Shown here: positions 16,770 to 27,000 of the stretch, in pieces
Layout: each line of letters starts with the position of its first letter
Position numbering within the stretch: the stretch's first letter is position 1
NCBI RefSeq assembly: GCF_052119585.1
Contig: NZ_JBGQOJ010000034.1
Coordinates: 1 to 29,106, forward strand
Source of the DNA: JBGQOJ01 sp052119585
Lineage (GTDB): Bacteria; Pseudomonadota; Alphaproteobacteria; Rhodobacterales; Rhodobacteraceae
Reading direction: 5' to 3'
Length of the DNA: 29,106 bases
Made by a program: the position numbers and the translations under genes
The notes under the pieces: generated by a model
Told to the model about the DNA's origin: nothing
The model's database searches: none
Seen by the model: the letters and a program-made list of their open reading frames with translations, nothing else

Positions 16770-17956
16770 GTGTGCCAGCGCTGCGGTTTCCTGAGTTTGC
16801 GGGGGACTGGGAGGAAGCTAAGGCGGGCGACGCTTTCGCCAATAGTCGAGCAAAGGGCGAAGCAGGTTTGCCATTGTATTCTGTAACAATGGATCGGGGC
16901 TTGGTCCGACGCGATAGTCTAGATCGGCACATGCATGGTGACGCAGCCGATGAGACCAACTTGAGAGCAAAGCCCGACGACATTGTCTATAACATGATGC
17001 GGATGTGGCAGGGTGCGGCTGGCATTGCAGAAGAAGAATGCATGGTCAGCCCCGCATACGTCGTTTTGTCACCAAAGGAGCAGACATCGTCAGCGTTCTT
17101 CAACTACCGGATTGAGAACGCCCGAATGCTCTATCTTCTTTGGGCATATTCTCACGGTCTGACGAGTGACCGTTTGCGCCTGTATTTTTCTGACTTCGCA
17201 CGAATACCGATGCGCCAACCCTCCCTCCCCGAACAAAAGAAAATCGCCTCATTTCTGGGGGTGGTGGATGCCAAGATCGCGGCGCTGCGGGCGCGGCGGG
17301 CGGGGTTGGAGCGCTATAAACGCGGGCTGATGCAGGCGCTGTTCAGCCAGAGCCTCCGGTTTGCCAAAGAGGACGGGACTGCCTTTCCCGATTGGGAGGA
17401 AAAGCGGTTGGGGGAGGTGTTGCATGAACATAAGGCAAAAAGCACAGGCAAAGAACAGGTGTTTTCTGTCTCTGTCCACAAAGGACTTGTGAACCAGATT
17501 GAACACCTTGGGCGCAGTTTCTCGGCGGCTAATACCGACCATTACAACCGCGTCAAGCAGCACGACATTGTCTACACAAAAAGCCCAACGGGTGATTTTC
17601 CGCTCGGGATTATTAAGCAGAGTTATATAGAGGAAGATGTAATTGTTTCGCCTCTCTACGGGGTTTTTACGCCCGAAACACCCGCCCTTGGACGAATATT
17701 ACATGTACATTTTGAATCTCATGTGAACGTGTCGAATTACCTCAGCCCGATTGTTCAAAAGGGTGCAAAAAACACCATCAACGTAACGAATGCTGGTTTT
17801 CTATCGAACAAGCTCAAGCTGCCTGTATCACACGAAGAACAACAAAAGATCGCCGATGCACTCTCGGCGATGGATGCCAAGATTGCCGCCGTAGCCGGTC
17901 AGGTGACGCAGCTGGAAGCCTTCAAAAAAGGTCTCTTGCAACAAATGTTTGTATAG
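16766..17956 (+). CDS. hsdS: Type I specificity subunit HsdS
   Basis: At 396 residues this has the normal two-half organisation. The first target-recognition domain is about 1-150 and the first conserved helix about 152-195 (LPEQKKIASFLGVVDAKIAA). The second recognition domain is about 204-350 and the second conserved helix 356-396 (EEQQKIADALSAMDAKIAA). Both halves open with a similar FP-x-DWEE motif, which is the internal repeat of HsdS. It sets the bipartite DNA target of the HsdMSR enzyme. The second recognition domain looks more AT-rich than the conserved helices, as expected if domains are swapped. Translation is coupled to the preceding micro-ORF. Confidence 0.93.
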   Translation: MSVPALRFPEFAGDWEEAKAGDAFANSRAKGEAGLPLYSVTMDRGLVRRDSLDRHMHGDAADETNLRAKPDDIVYNMMRMWQGAAGIAEEECMVSPAYVVLSPKEQTSSAFFNYRIENARMLYLLWAYSHGLTSDRLRLYFSDFARIPMRQPSLPEQKKIASFLGVVDAKIAALRARRAGLERYKRGLMQALFSQSLRFAKEDGTAFPDWEEKRLGEVLHEHKAKSTGKEQVFSVSVHKGLVNQIEHLGRSFSAANTDHYNRVKQHDIVYTKSPTGDFPLGIIKQSYIEEDVIVSPLYGVFTPETPALGRILHVHFESHVNVSNYLSPIVQKGAKNTINVTNAGFLSNKLKLPVSHEEQQKIADALSAMDAKIAAVAGQVTQLEAFKKGLLQQMFV

Positions 17957-17965
17957 GATGATCCA

Positions 17966-18205
17966 ATGTCTGAATATGAAACGATTATCGTTGAAAGCTT
18001 TGCAGCCACAAACGGCGACAGGCGCGCGCGGCCGGTTGAAGGCCAAAACCACCCTGTGACCATGTTCGTCGAATGCTGCAAAAAGATGCGCTACGGGCAT
18101 GCGCTTGGCACAAAGTTCAGAATCCGCGCGAAGGTGATAAACAGGGAGGATGGGGCAGCGTTTCTTTATAGCTCCTACAAATGGGACTATGAGGTTGTTC
18201 AATAG
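17966..18205 (+). CDS. Small unknown protein between hsdS and hsdR
   Basis: A 79-residue soluble protein with no signal peptide or membrane segment. It starts 9 bp after hsdS, with AGGA upstream, and its TAG stop shares one base with the GTG start of hsdR, so it is part of the operon. The sequence is rich in strand-forming residues (ETIIVESFAATNG, then FRIRAKVINRE, then YKWDYEVV), like a small beta-barrel. A CC pair occurs at the middle. I do not recognise a family. Placement suggests a role in controlling or assembling HsdR, which is inference. Confidence 0.7.
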   Translation: MSEYETIIVESFAATNGDRRARPVEGQNHPVTMFVECCKKMRYGHALGTKFRIRAKVINREDGAAFLYSSYKWDYEVVQ

Positions 18206-21078
18206 TGGCCGAGTATCAATCCGAAGCGCAGCTTGAAGAGGGTCTTGTTCTCCGCCTGACCGGCCTTGGCTATGCCCCTGTGACGCTGCCCGATATGGCC
18301 GCGATGCGGGCCAACCTGCGCGCGCAACTGGGCAAGCATAACGGTGTCACCCTGTCGGACGGCGAATTTGCCAAGGTTCTGAACCATCTCGACAAGGGCA
18401 ATGTGTTCGAGCGGGCCAAAATCCTGCGTGGCCGGATGCAGCTGACCCGTGATGATGGCACGCCGCTTTACCTGCAATTCCTGAACACGCAGGAATGGTG
18501 CCAGAACCAGTATCAGGTCACCACACAGGTGACGGTGACCGGCCACCACAAGACCCGCTTTGACGTGACATTGCTGGTCAACGGGCTGCCCCTGGTGCAA
18601 GTTGAGCTGAAACGCCGCGGGATCGAGTTGAAAGAGGCGTTCAACCAGATCAACCGCTATCAGCGCCACAGCTATTGGTCTGAATCGGGGCTGTTCCAAT
18701 ATGTGCAGCTGTTCGTGATCAGTAACGGGGTGAACACCAAATACTACGCCAACAACCGCAATCAGGATTTCAAACAGACGTTTTTCTGGGCGCATGAGGA
18801 TAACACGCTGATCACCCAGCTGGATGCCTTTGCCGATGTGTTTCTGGAAAAATGCCACGTCAGCAAGATGATCAGCAAATACATCGTGCTGCACGAAAGC
18901 GACAAGATCCTGATGGTGCTGCGTCCCTATCAGTATTACGCGGTCGAGGCGATTGACGCGCGGGTCAAGGCGGGCCGCAAGAACGGCTATATCTGGCACA
19001 CGACAGGGTCGGGCAAGACGCTGACCAGCTTCAAGGCGGCGCAGGTGCTGATCGAGAACCCCAAGGTCGATAAGGTGGTGTTCGTGGTGGACCGCGCCGA
19101 TCTGGATTACCAGACGACCAAGGAGTTCAACCATTTCAGTGACGGGTCGGTCGATGGCACCGACAACACACGCGCGCTGGTGGGGCAGTTGGGCGGCGAT
19201 ACCAAGCTGATTGTCACCACGATCCAGAAACTGAACACCGCCATATCACGCGACCGCTATGAAGGGTCGCTGCAGGCGGTCAAGGACAGCCGCGTGGTCT
19301 TCATCTTTGACGAATGCCACCGCTCGCAATTCGGCGACACCCACAAGCGGATCGTGCAGTTCTTCAGCCGCGCCCAGATGTTCGGGTTTACCGGCACCCC
19401 GATCTTTGCCGACAACGCCGTGGGCAAGCGCACAACCAAGGACCTGTTTGCCGAGTGCCTGCATAAATACGTGATCACCGATGCGATTGCCGATGAAAAC
19501 GTGCTGCGGTTCTCGGTTGAATATTGGGGCAAGCTGAAACGCAAAGACGGCAGTCTGATCGACGAAGAGGTGCCCGCGATCAACGTGCGCGAGTTTTTCG
19601 ACAACCCCGACCGGGTCGACGGCGTGGTTGACTGGATCATCCAGAACCATGACCGCAAGACCCACAACAAGCAATTCAGTGCCATGCTATGTGTCAGTTC
19701 GGTCGACGCGCTGATTGCCTATTACGAGGCATTCCGGCGCAAAAAAGAGGCGGGCGAACATCACCTGCGCGTCGCGGCGATCTTTACCTATGGCCCCAAT
19801 GAGGCCGACCCTGACGCCGACGGGATGATTGGCGACCCCGATCTGAACGTGGCCGACCTGCCGGTGGATGTGCATAAACGCGACCGGCTGGAAAGCTTTG
19901 TCGCCGACTACAACGCTATGTATCAGACCAAGGAAACGGTCAAGGACAGCGCGGGGTTTTACACCTACTACAACCACCTCAACCAGCGCCTGAAGAACCG
20001 TGACCGCAAGGATGCGCTGGACAAGGATCGGCTGGACATCCTGCTGGTCGTCAACATGTTCCTGACCGGATTCGACGCGAAGAAGCTGAACACGCTTTAT
20101 GTGGACAAGAACCTAAAATACCACGGCTTGATCCAGGCGTTTTCCCGCACGAACCGCATTCTGGGGCAGGTAAAGTCGCAGGGTAACATCGTTTGCTTCC
20201 GCAACCTCAAGCCCAACACCGATCAGGCGATCACGCTGTTTTCCAACAAGGAAGCCATCGAGACGATCCTGATGGCCCCATACGAGGAATATCTGGAGCG
20301 GTTCAATGCCGCCGTGGAAGTGCTAAGGGGCATCGCCCCCGATCCCGACAGCGTTACCGACCTGATATCCGAGGAGGACCAGTTCGCCTTTGTCCAGGCC
20401 TTTCGAGACCTGATCCGGTTGCGGAACGTGCTGACCAGCTTTACCCAATACGCTCCGGGCGATCTGGATTTGGAGCCGCAAGCCTTCGAAGACTACAAGA
20501 GCAAATATCTGGACATTCACGACAAGACCAAGGCCGATAAGCCCGACGATGCGGCCTCCATCATCGACGAGGTGGATTTCGAACTGGAACTGATCCAGCG
20601 CGATGAAATCAATGTGGCCTACATATTGGCCCTGCTGGCGGATGCGCTGGCTGACGAAGACAGCCTTGATCCAAAGATCCGCGATGCCTCCAAGGCAAAG
20701 CGCAAGATGGTTTATGATCTGCTGGGCTCTGAGCGGCACCTGCGGAGCAAGCGTGATCTGATCGAGAAGTTCGTCGAGCAGCATATGCCGCTGATACCAC
20801 AAGGGCAGCCGGTCAATGATGCCTTCAACGCGTTCTGGGATGAAGAGAAATCCGCCGCTATCGCGGAAATCTGCAAAGCTGAAAAGCTGGACACAGCAGC
20901 CTTCAAAACGATGATCGAGCAATACCACTTTACAGGCAAAAAGCCGTTGCAGGGCGAGATCGTTGAAGCACTGAACGAAAAGCCCAAAATCCTCGAACGC
21001 AAAAGCGTGGTGGAGCGGATCGGGGCAAAGCTGCTCCGGCTGGTGTCGACCTTTGATGAGGGGTTGGGTGCGTTTTGA
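18205..21078 (+). CDS. hsdR: Type I restriction subunit HsdR
   Basis: A 957-residue motor-nuclease. The N-terminal PD-(D/E)XK site shows FDVTLL with Asp120, then QVELKRR with Glu134 and Lys136. The helicase has Walker A TTGSGKT (266-272), motif II DECH (369-372), motif III FTGTP (about 395-399) and a second lobe with MFLTGFDAKKLNTLYVDK followed by QAFSRTNR. It pulls DNA and cuts it when HsdMS meets an unmethylated target. The start is a GTG overlapping the previous stop (TAGTG), with GAGG upstream. All key residues are present, so restriction should be functional. Confidence 0.94.
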   Translation: MAEYQSEAQLEEGLVLRLTGLGYAPVTLPDMAAMRANLRAQLGKHNGVTLSDGEFAKVLNHLDKGNVFERAKILRGRMQLTRDDGTPLYLQFLNTQEWCQNQYQVTTQVTVTGHHKTRFDVTLLVNGLPLVQVELKRRGIELKEAFNQINRYQRHSYWSESGLFQYVQLFVISNGVNTKYYANNRNQDFKQTFFWAHEDNTLITQLDAFADVFLEKCHVSKMISKYIVLHESDKILMVLRPYQYYAVEAIDARVKAGRKNGYIWHTTGSGKTLTSFKAAQVLIENPKVDKVVFVVDRADLDYQTTKEFNHFSDGSVDGTDNTRALVGQLGGDTKLIVTTIQKLNTAISRDRYEGSLQAVKDSRVVFIFDECHRSQFGDTHKRIVQFFSRAQMFGFTGTPIFADNAVGKRTTKDLFAECLHKYVITDAIADENVLRFSVEYWGKLKRKDGSLIDEEVPAINVREFFDNPDRVDGVVDWIIQNHDRKTHNKQFSAMLCVSSVDALIAYYEAFRRKKEAGEHHLRVAAIFTYGPNEADPDADGMIGDPDLNVADLPVDVHKRDRLESFVADYNAMYQTKETVKDSAGFYTYYNHLNQRLKNRDRKDALDKDRLDILLVVNMFLTGFDAKKLNTLYVDKNLKYHGLIQAFSRTNRILGQVKSQGNIVCFRNLKPNTDQAITLFSNKEAIETILMAPYEEYLERFNAAVEVLRGIAPDPDSVTDLISEEDQFAFVQAFRDLIRLRNVLTSFTQYAPGDLDLEPQAFEDYKSKYLDIHDKTKADKPDDAASIIDEVDFELELIQRDEINVAYILALLADALADEDSLDPKIRDASKAKRKMVYDLLGSERHLRSKRDLIEKFVEQHMPLIPQGQPVNDAFNAFWDEEKSAAIAEICKAEKLDTAAFKTMIEQYHFTGKKPLQGEIVEALNEKPKILERKSVVERIGAKLLRLVSTFDEGLGAF

Positions 21079-21182
21079 TGATGTGAGATCAAAGATCGAG
21101 ATGATGGTTGCGGATTGTCGGCTTTGATTTGCCAAGGCGCTTCGCCGCCGTGCCAAGTGTAAACATGTGGGGTTAGCGACCG

Positions 21183-21245
21183 CATTTTCGCCCCGCGCAG
21201 GTTTGCGCCACTCAGGTTTGCTTCAATCACGTATGTGTCACGCAA
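21183..21245 (-). pseudogene. Scrap of a pentapeptide-repeat protein
   Basis: The minus strand reads EANLSGANLRGAKM, three pentapeptide units of the A(N/D)LxG type. The frame runs into the hsdR 3' end without further repeats, so only a fragment is present. It abuts the IS21 remnant at about 21248, showing a mosaic junction. A different, intact pentapeptide-repeat gene lies at 22369. Confidence 0.4.
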
Positions 21246-21248
21246 GGC

Positions 21249-21532
21249 ACCTACGTCACCAAAGACCGAGCCGAGAACAGCATGTTGTTCGAACTGATTG
21301 GCGCTCGATACGAGCGCTACTCCATGCTGATCACGGCCAATCAGCCATTCGGGGAATGGAACTCGATCTTTCCCGACCCGGCTATGACCCTCGGGTCGTC
21401 AACAGGCTTGTTTACCACGCCACAATCTTCGAGATGAACGTCGAAAGTTATCGGCGCAGGGCAGCACAAAAAACAATCGGGCCAGGCAGATCTCCAAAGA
21501 AAACCTTCCAAGCTGACTTAAAAGCGGATTGA
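21249..21532 (+). pseudogene. istB: IS21-family IstB (ATPase helper) remnant, frameshifted
   Basis: Reading from 21249 the frame gives TYVTKDRAENSMLFELIGAR, followed by YERYSMLITANQPFGEW, clear IstB C-terminal sequence. After PAMTL (about 21392) a single missing base shifts the frame, and homology resumes as VNRLVYHATIFEMNVESYRRR and runs to the natural stop at 21532. The N-terminal half with the Walker motifs is absent, and no istA is present. The element is dead. Confidence 0.85.
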
Positions 21533-21643
21533 CGCGCTCTGTCCACCCAGATTGTCGCGCTACAAATGATCGTATTCTTTGTGTTGAAGTGCCCTCTATC
21601 AAACGATAGCGTTCTCAGGATTGAATAAACGCTAGAGGTCAAA
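21533..21643. other. Lipoprotein gene upstream region
   Basis: A short gap holding the AGAGGT ribosome site of the lipoprotein gene; no promoter that I can support. Confidence 0.4.
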
Positions 21644-22018
21644 ATGAAATATCGTTCAGCTATAGTATTTTCCGCGCTCTTTCTGGCGGCATGTGCAACA
21701 ACATCTATTCAGCCTTTGACACAAGACAGCTTCAAAGTGGCAACCAACGCAGCTCCCGCATGTGGGCCTCAAGGCGCTCGAAATGTTGCGTTCCAGACTG
21801 CAGCAATCGAGGTTATTCGTAAGGGTGGCGATCTTTTCATTATCGCTGGAGATTCCACAAACTATGATGGTTGGTCGGGTGTTTCTGAGCAAGGAATGGT
21901 CGTCAAAATGATTGACCGAAAAAGCGGCGATGCCAGCAACGCGCTCTCTGCGCGCGAAATATTAGGTGCTAACTGGCAGGAGCTGGTTCAGAAGGGTGCG
22001 CCGACAACCTGCACTTAA
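21644..22018 (+). CDS. Small predicted lipoprotein, function unknown
   Basis: A 124-residue protein with a lipoprotein signal peptide. A basic start (MKYR) and a hydrophobic stretch lead to the lipobox LAAC with Cys17, so it should be acylated and anchored in the outer or inner membrane facing the periplasm. The mature part contains an even spread of strand-forming residues and two further cysteines (in APACGP and at the C-terminal end, PTTCT) that could form a disulfide. AGAGGT lies upstream of the ATG. I do not recognise a family. It stands alone between IS debris and the pentapeptide gene. Confidence 0.75.
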   Translation: MKYRSAIVFSALFLAACATTSIQPLTQDSFKVATNAAPACGPQGARNVAFQTAAIEVIRKGGDLFIIAGDSTNYDGWSGVSEQGMVVKMIDRKSGDASNALSAREILGANWQELVQKGAPTTCT

Positions 22019-22368
22019 GGCATAAGGACCTAACCCTGCCCCCTGTGCGCGTTTCAGCCTTGCGCGCGTGCGGCAATGCTTGCGATGTCCATCAACGCGA
22101 TGGCCAGAGCAAGGCGCGTCAGTACAAGGCGTAACGCCAAACCCAAAACACAGCCAATTGGCCCTCACGGGCCAAAACATCCGGGCAACCGCCAGCTATG
22201 TGACAAGCGCGGTCGCCCGGATGCTGGCGCACGACTATGCGGCAATCTTGCCAACCCCAAAGTGGCAACATTTTAAGCTGCCCTTTGGCTCACTTTTACT
22301 CTGCCGTTGACAACTCGACCGAAACTCATGTCTGGTGAAATCTGCCTTAAGGATGCAGGGGACCTTGT
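22019..22368. other. Intergenic, no gene recognised, one hairpin
   Basis: About 350 bases without a supportable gene. A perfect hairpin TTGGCCC-TCAC-GGGCCAA lies at 22158-22175, 140 bp after the lipoprotein gene; it is not followed by a T-run. Short open frames look like decayed or chance sequence. Confidence 0.45.
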
Positions 22369-23418
22369 ATGAGTTGGACTTTCCTGCGCACGCGCCGGCT
22401 CGCTCGATATTACTTCAAGACCGTTGCGAACTTGTCGCTCAGCCCGTTCCGTAAGAAGCCACTGTTCGAAATCACGCGGATTGAGCGTATGCAGGCATCC
22501 AGCAGCCTCGGGTTTCCAAACCGACAGATTGCCCGGATCAAGCGATGGCGGGGCGTTTTCTTTTCCGAGACGCTAATCGGGCAGAGCGTGCTGCTTCTTG
22601 CGCTCGGCTTGATGGTTGCCATGGCATGGCAGCGTTTTGGTGACGGTGTTGCCCTTGGCGATGTGATGGTCGAGTTCTGGGGTCTTCTGTTCGACATTTC
22701 CTTCATCGTCGTTCTTTTGGGCGTCTTTCAGTATCGTCAGCAAAGGCGGCAAGACATCGCCCGCCAGAATGAGATCATCGAAGATCTTAAACGGTGGAAC
22801 GACGAGGAAGCGATGCATCGTGTCGTTGGTGCGCTCCGGCGGCTGAACGGCATGGGTCAAACAGCGGTTGATCTGACAGGAGCGGTGCTGTCCGATGCCA
22901 AGCTTAAGGGATATGGCGTAGCCAGCCTGCGTGGGTCGAAACTTTCCGGTGGCGGTTGGGCAGACGAGACCCTGCGTGAGTCATCTTTCAAGAATGTCGA
23001 CTTTTCACGATTGGACCTTCGAGATGTTGTGTTTGGTTTCGATGCATGGGGGTTTGGTTCTGCGAAGTCCGGTCGGTACGAGGACTGCAATTTCTGGGAA
23101 GCTGATTTGAGGGGCAGCTGCTTTGACGCCGCCGAACTTCATTGGACCACCCCGCCACCGGATACTCTTGATGAGGTCATCGCGGAAGAAGATGATGGTC
23201 GCCCAATCATGGCCAGAACCCACCATGACAGCTTTAACGATGCAGACTTGGCTGGCACTTCTTTCAAAAAGTGCCAGTTTCATTGGGCAGATTTTCGGGG
23301 GGCGTTTAATGTTGAACACGCAGACTTTTCGGGGTCTAGGGGTCTAGAGACCTGTGCTTTTGACACAGACGAGTTGAAGGCAAGGATCATAGTCCAAGCC
23401 AAGGGAGACGCGGTTTGA
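22369..23418 (+). CDS. Membrane-anchored pentapeptide-repeat protein
   Basis: A 349-residue protein. Two hydrophobic segments (about 70-87 and 103-121) form a transmembrane hairpin, followed by a charged helix (125-160). Several pentapeptide-repeat blocks lie between 165 and 330 (for example DLTGAVLSDAKLKG, FKNVDFSRLDLRD, ADLAGTSFKKCQF), which fold into a right-handed beta-helix. AGGGGA precedes the ATG. The stop overlaps the TTG start of the next gene (TTGA), so it forms a coupled pair with an FRG-domain protein. The beta-helix would lie in the cytoplasm if the basic N-terminus is inside. Membrane plus effector-like partner is a layout seen in abortive-infection loci, but that role is inferred. 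Confidence 0.8.
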   Translation: MSWTFLRTRRLARYYFKTVANLSLSPFRKKPLFEITRIERMQASSSLGFPNRQIARIKRWRGVFFSETLIGQSVLLLALGLMVAMAWQRFGDGVALGDVMVEFWGLLFDISFIVVLLGVFQYRQQRRQDIARQNEIIEDLKRWNDEEAMHRVVGALRRLNGMGQTAVDLTGAVLSDAKLKGYGVASLRGSKLSGGGWADETLRESSFKNVDFSRLDLRDVVFGFDAWGFGSAKSGRYEDCNFWEADLRGSCFDAAELHWTTPPPDTLDEVIAEEDDGRPIMARTHHDSFNDADLAGTSFKKCQFHWADFRGAFNVEHADFSGSRGLETCAFDTDELKARIIVQAKGDAV

Positions 23419-23708
23419 AACGAACGACGCTGACCTTGGATGAGTTGCGCGACAAGCTCCAATCCCTCCCTGTCTGGCCCGAATTTCGCGAGGGCGATCC
23501 CGAGGTCGATTGGCTGATTCCGACATGTAGGGTGGAAAGTTGGGAGGCTTTTGTCGAGGCGATGCGTGATCCGCAGCACAATCGCGCTGCCAGTGAGTGG
23601 GTGTATCGCGGGCAGCGTGGGGGCGATTGGCCTCTCGCTTCGGCTCTGTTGATGGCGTGGATGCCCCCTCCCGACGGCATCGCAATGTGCCACTATGATG
23701 AGTGTTGA
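23415..23708 (+). pseudogene. FRG-domain protein, truncated by IS insertion
   Basis: The first 78 residues match the start of an FRG domain: ESWEAFVEAM (41-50), then WVYRGQRGGDWPLAS with the signature YRGQ at 64-67. FRG proteins are normally more than 200 residues, so most of the domain is missing. Homology stops at about 23650, where sequence leading into an IS110-family transposase begins; the frame ends at 23708. The start is a TTG overlapping the previous stop by four bases. The partner of the pentapeptide protein is therefore almost certainly inactive. Confidence 0.8.
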
Positions 23709-23734
23709 AGCCATCACAGAAGGAAGGAGCATCC

Positions 23735-23914
23735 ATGTTCGAAGTTACTATTATAGGTGTCGATCTGGCAAAGCGCGTTTTCCAGCTGCACGGTGCACAC
23801 CAAGACGGTTCGGTCGCGTTTCGTAAGAAGCTTTCACGAGGTCAGTTTCTCGCGTTCGTGGCGCAGCAGCCTAAATGCCTGATCGCCATGGAGGTTTGTG
23901 CCACGGCGCATGGC
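23735..23914 (+). pseudogene. IS110-family transposase, N-terminal remnant
   Basis: Starting at the ATG (23735) behind a strong AAGGAAGGAG site, the frame reads VTIIGVDLAKRVFQLHGAH, the IS110-family RuvC-like N-terminus with its catalytic Asp. It continues to CLIAMEVCATAHG. Homology ends at about 23914 and the rest of the about 340-residue protein is missing. The frame stays open to 24010 through unrelated sequence. About 80 bases of its upstream region remain and interrupt the FRG gene. Confidence 0.85.
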
Positions 23915-24028
23915 TGTCCGAGAACGCAACCAACAGCATCGAACGTGCCCAACCCTAAGCCGCAAGTATTTTTTCAGTGTCCTGAATTGCCGTCCCAACC
24001 GTGCGCTTGAAAAAGAGGATTTCGAAAA

Positions 24029-27000
24029 ATGGATATGAGTAGTGCTGCCCCAAGGGAAGGTACCAATTTCGCTATTGGTGATGAAATCAGATTGAAAGGC
24101 AAACCTTCGAAAGTCGGCCGCGTGCTTAGGTTACTTGGCGAAGGAGCACGCGCTCTTGCACATGTGCAATTCTCAGACGGATTACGGAAAGTACCTACGG
24201 ATCAACTCGAGCTTGTTCCAAGAGAGCCAGACCTACCGATCGACCTTTTGAGGAGCGGAATCTTGGAGGGGCCGGACAGCTTGCGGCGGCACATTGCCCA
24301 CATTCGACTATCGGGCCGGCTCGCGGACATGCTTTATTCTCTTGAGACGACCGACACCACGTTCTTCGCCCACCAATTTAAGCCAATCCTAAAAATGCTC
24401 GACTCACCCACGGGAAATCTGCTGATTGCTGACGAAGTGGGGCTTGGAAAGACAATTGAGGCTGGTCTCATCTGGACCGAACTTGCAGCGCGCTTCCAAT
24501 ATAAAAGACTTTTGGTCGTTTGCCCCAAAGTCCTTTGCGACAAATGGAAGCTCGAGTTGGAAACGAAGTTTGGCTTAGATGCCCGCATCTACAATGCAAA
24601 AGAGCTTGCAGAGGCATTGTCTTCGCCAAGCATGCAAAAGCGAGGGTTTGTCGCAATCTGCGGCATGCAGAGTATTCGCCCCCGACCGCGAGATGATCGA
24701 GCGAAATCTAATTCTGACGTCCTCGCAAATCTCATGGATGAGATTGAGGAGTTCGATAATCGTATTGATCTGTTGGTGGTGGATGAAGCGCACCACATGC
24801 GCAATGTCGGCACACAGACCAATGCACTCGGCCACGCATTAACACGGATAGCAAATAATGTTGTGATGTTGTCGGCCACCCCAATCAATCTGAGAAACGA
24901 CGATCTAAACTCGTTACTACGGCTCATCGACAGGGATACCTTCGCAGATAGCCGTGCTCTGGAGCAGATCATCGCCGCCAATGCTCCTTTGATCGCTGCT
25001 CGCGATGCGGTTTTAGCTGGCAAAGCCTGGATGGACATCGTTGAATTATTAGATCGCGCCGCGCGTCATCCCTTGTTGCGAGCAACAAAGCAACTTAAAA
25101 AACTCCGCCAAGAAGTTGTCGAAGCTGAAAGCAATCTGAGCCCCGATCGACGAGCTGAGCTTGCGGCTCGGATCGAGCGAGTCAATTTGCTCGCAAATAT
25201 AATCAACAGAACTCGTCGACGCGATGTTGAAGAATTTCGCGTTGTGCGCAACGTTCGGGTTCACAAGGCCGAAATGACGCCTGATGAACGCAACGTTTAC
25301 GATGTGGCGACCGCGGCAATTCACGAATACGCCGATGAGCACGACCTACCACCCGGATTTCTTGTGGTGACCCCGCAGCGTATGCTGGCATCCTGTCTGC
25401 CAGCTGCAGTTGGCCATTGGCAAGGCACGATCAAAACGGAAGGCTATGAAGACGAGGATGGCGAACTCGAAACAATCAATGCCGATGAAGTCCATCGACC
25501 CCTTCGATCCGTCCTTTCCCGCATAGCCGCAACGTTGCCCACTGCACGCGAGCTCGAAGCTCATGACACAAAGTACGAATTATTTCGGAACGCCCTAAGC
25601 GGCCTCATTGAGCAAGAGCCGACCCACAAGATTGTCGTGTTTTCAACCTTCAGAGCAACATTGGAGTATCTTGGTCGACGGCTGAAAAAGGACGGCATCG
25701 CCGCGCTTGTCATGCACGGCGGTGTTGGAGACCGGACCGCCCTCGTTGAACAATTCCGCGTAAGTTTAGGGATTCCGGTGTTCCTGTCGTCAGAAGTCGG
25801 GAGCGAGGGCATCGACCTTCAGTTCGCTCGAACTGTGGTCAATTATGACTTGCCATGGAACCCTATGCGAGTTGAACAACGGATCGGCAGGATTGACCGA
25901 CTGGGTCAGGAGGCCGAAGCCATTACGGTTGTTAACCTCTTGCACCGCAACACGATTGACGAGCGTATCTATGATCGTCTCTATCATCGGCTGCGATTGT
26001 GCGAGCAGGCCCTAGGGGGATTTGAGGATATCCTCGGCGACGAAGTGCGGCAACTTACAAAAGACCTATTGTCCGGGGGCCTTACGCTCAGCGAGCAAGT
26101 GGCGCGCATAGCACGCAGTGAACAAGCGATCGCAAACCGCCGCGCCCATGAGGACGAACTTGAGCGCGACGGAGCTGCATTGATCCAACACGGCGAGTAT
26201 GTTCTTCGTTCGATTCGGGAAGCGCGTGATGAAAACCGTTGGATATCCTCCGATGACGTCGCCGATTTCATAAAGCATGCACTCAATACATGCTTCCCTG
26301 GTTGCGATCTTCGGGTAGACCAATCACGCGAACAACTTGAACTGGCGTTGTCAGCAGAAGCTCGCCATGAATACGAAACATGGTCCACTCAAAAGGGAAA
26401 CGATCCAGGTTCTTTGGTGAGGGCGGGAGGCGCTTCGATATTCCGTTTGGGTCAGGAAAGCGGGCACTCAAGGCATTCCAAGATGACCCAAACCCATCCC
26501 TTCATGCGATTCCTTTCACACCGTTTGGGCCGGGACAATCTCCTATTTCCAAATGCTGTTGCAATGCGGTGCACCTCGCTTGAGGCATCCGATTTGCCAC
26601 CAGGACGCTATGCTGGTGCCGTTCAGGCCTGGTCCACAGGGCAAGGAAACGAGGAAAGTCTACGTCTCGCTTATGGGCTTATCGACTGTGCGAGTGGCGA
26701 GAAAATCAATCCAGATTTGGCTGAACGCGCATTGCGCCGTGGACTTCCGACCGCAACGAGATGGACTACAGCCGTTGAGGAACTTGACATAAACTCGGTC
26801 GCAGAGCTTCTAGAAAATTGGGTAGAAAAAGACCTCCTAGAGCGCTTCCATGATGAACGCGAGCGGAGGGATTTAGAAATTTCTGATCGAATTGCAATTC
26901 AGGTGTCGGCGCTCGAAGTGCGGGCATTAGAAGATCGCAGAAAATTGGAACTCCAAATAATTAGTAGTGGCAGAAAGCTGGAGGCTGCCAATCGCGCCCG

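Noticed and set aside
18199..19134. 311-residue minus-strand ORF inside hsdR
   Set aside because: A shadow frame of the strongly supported hsdR gene, with no recognisable domain.
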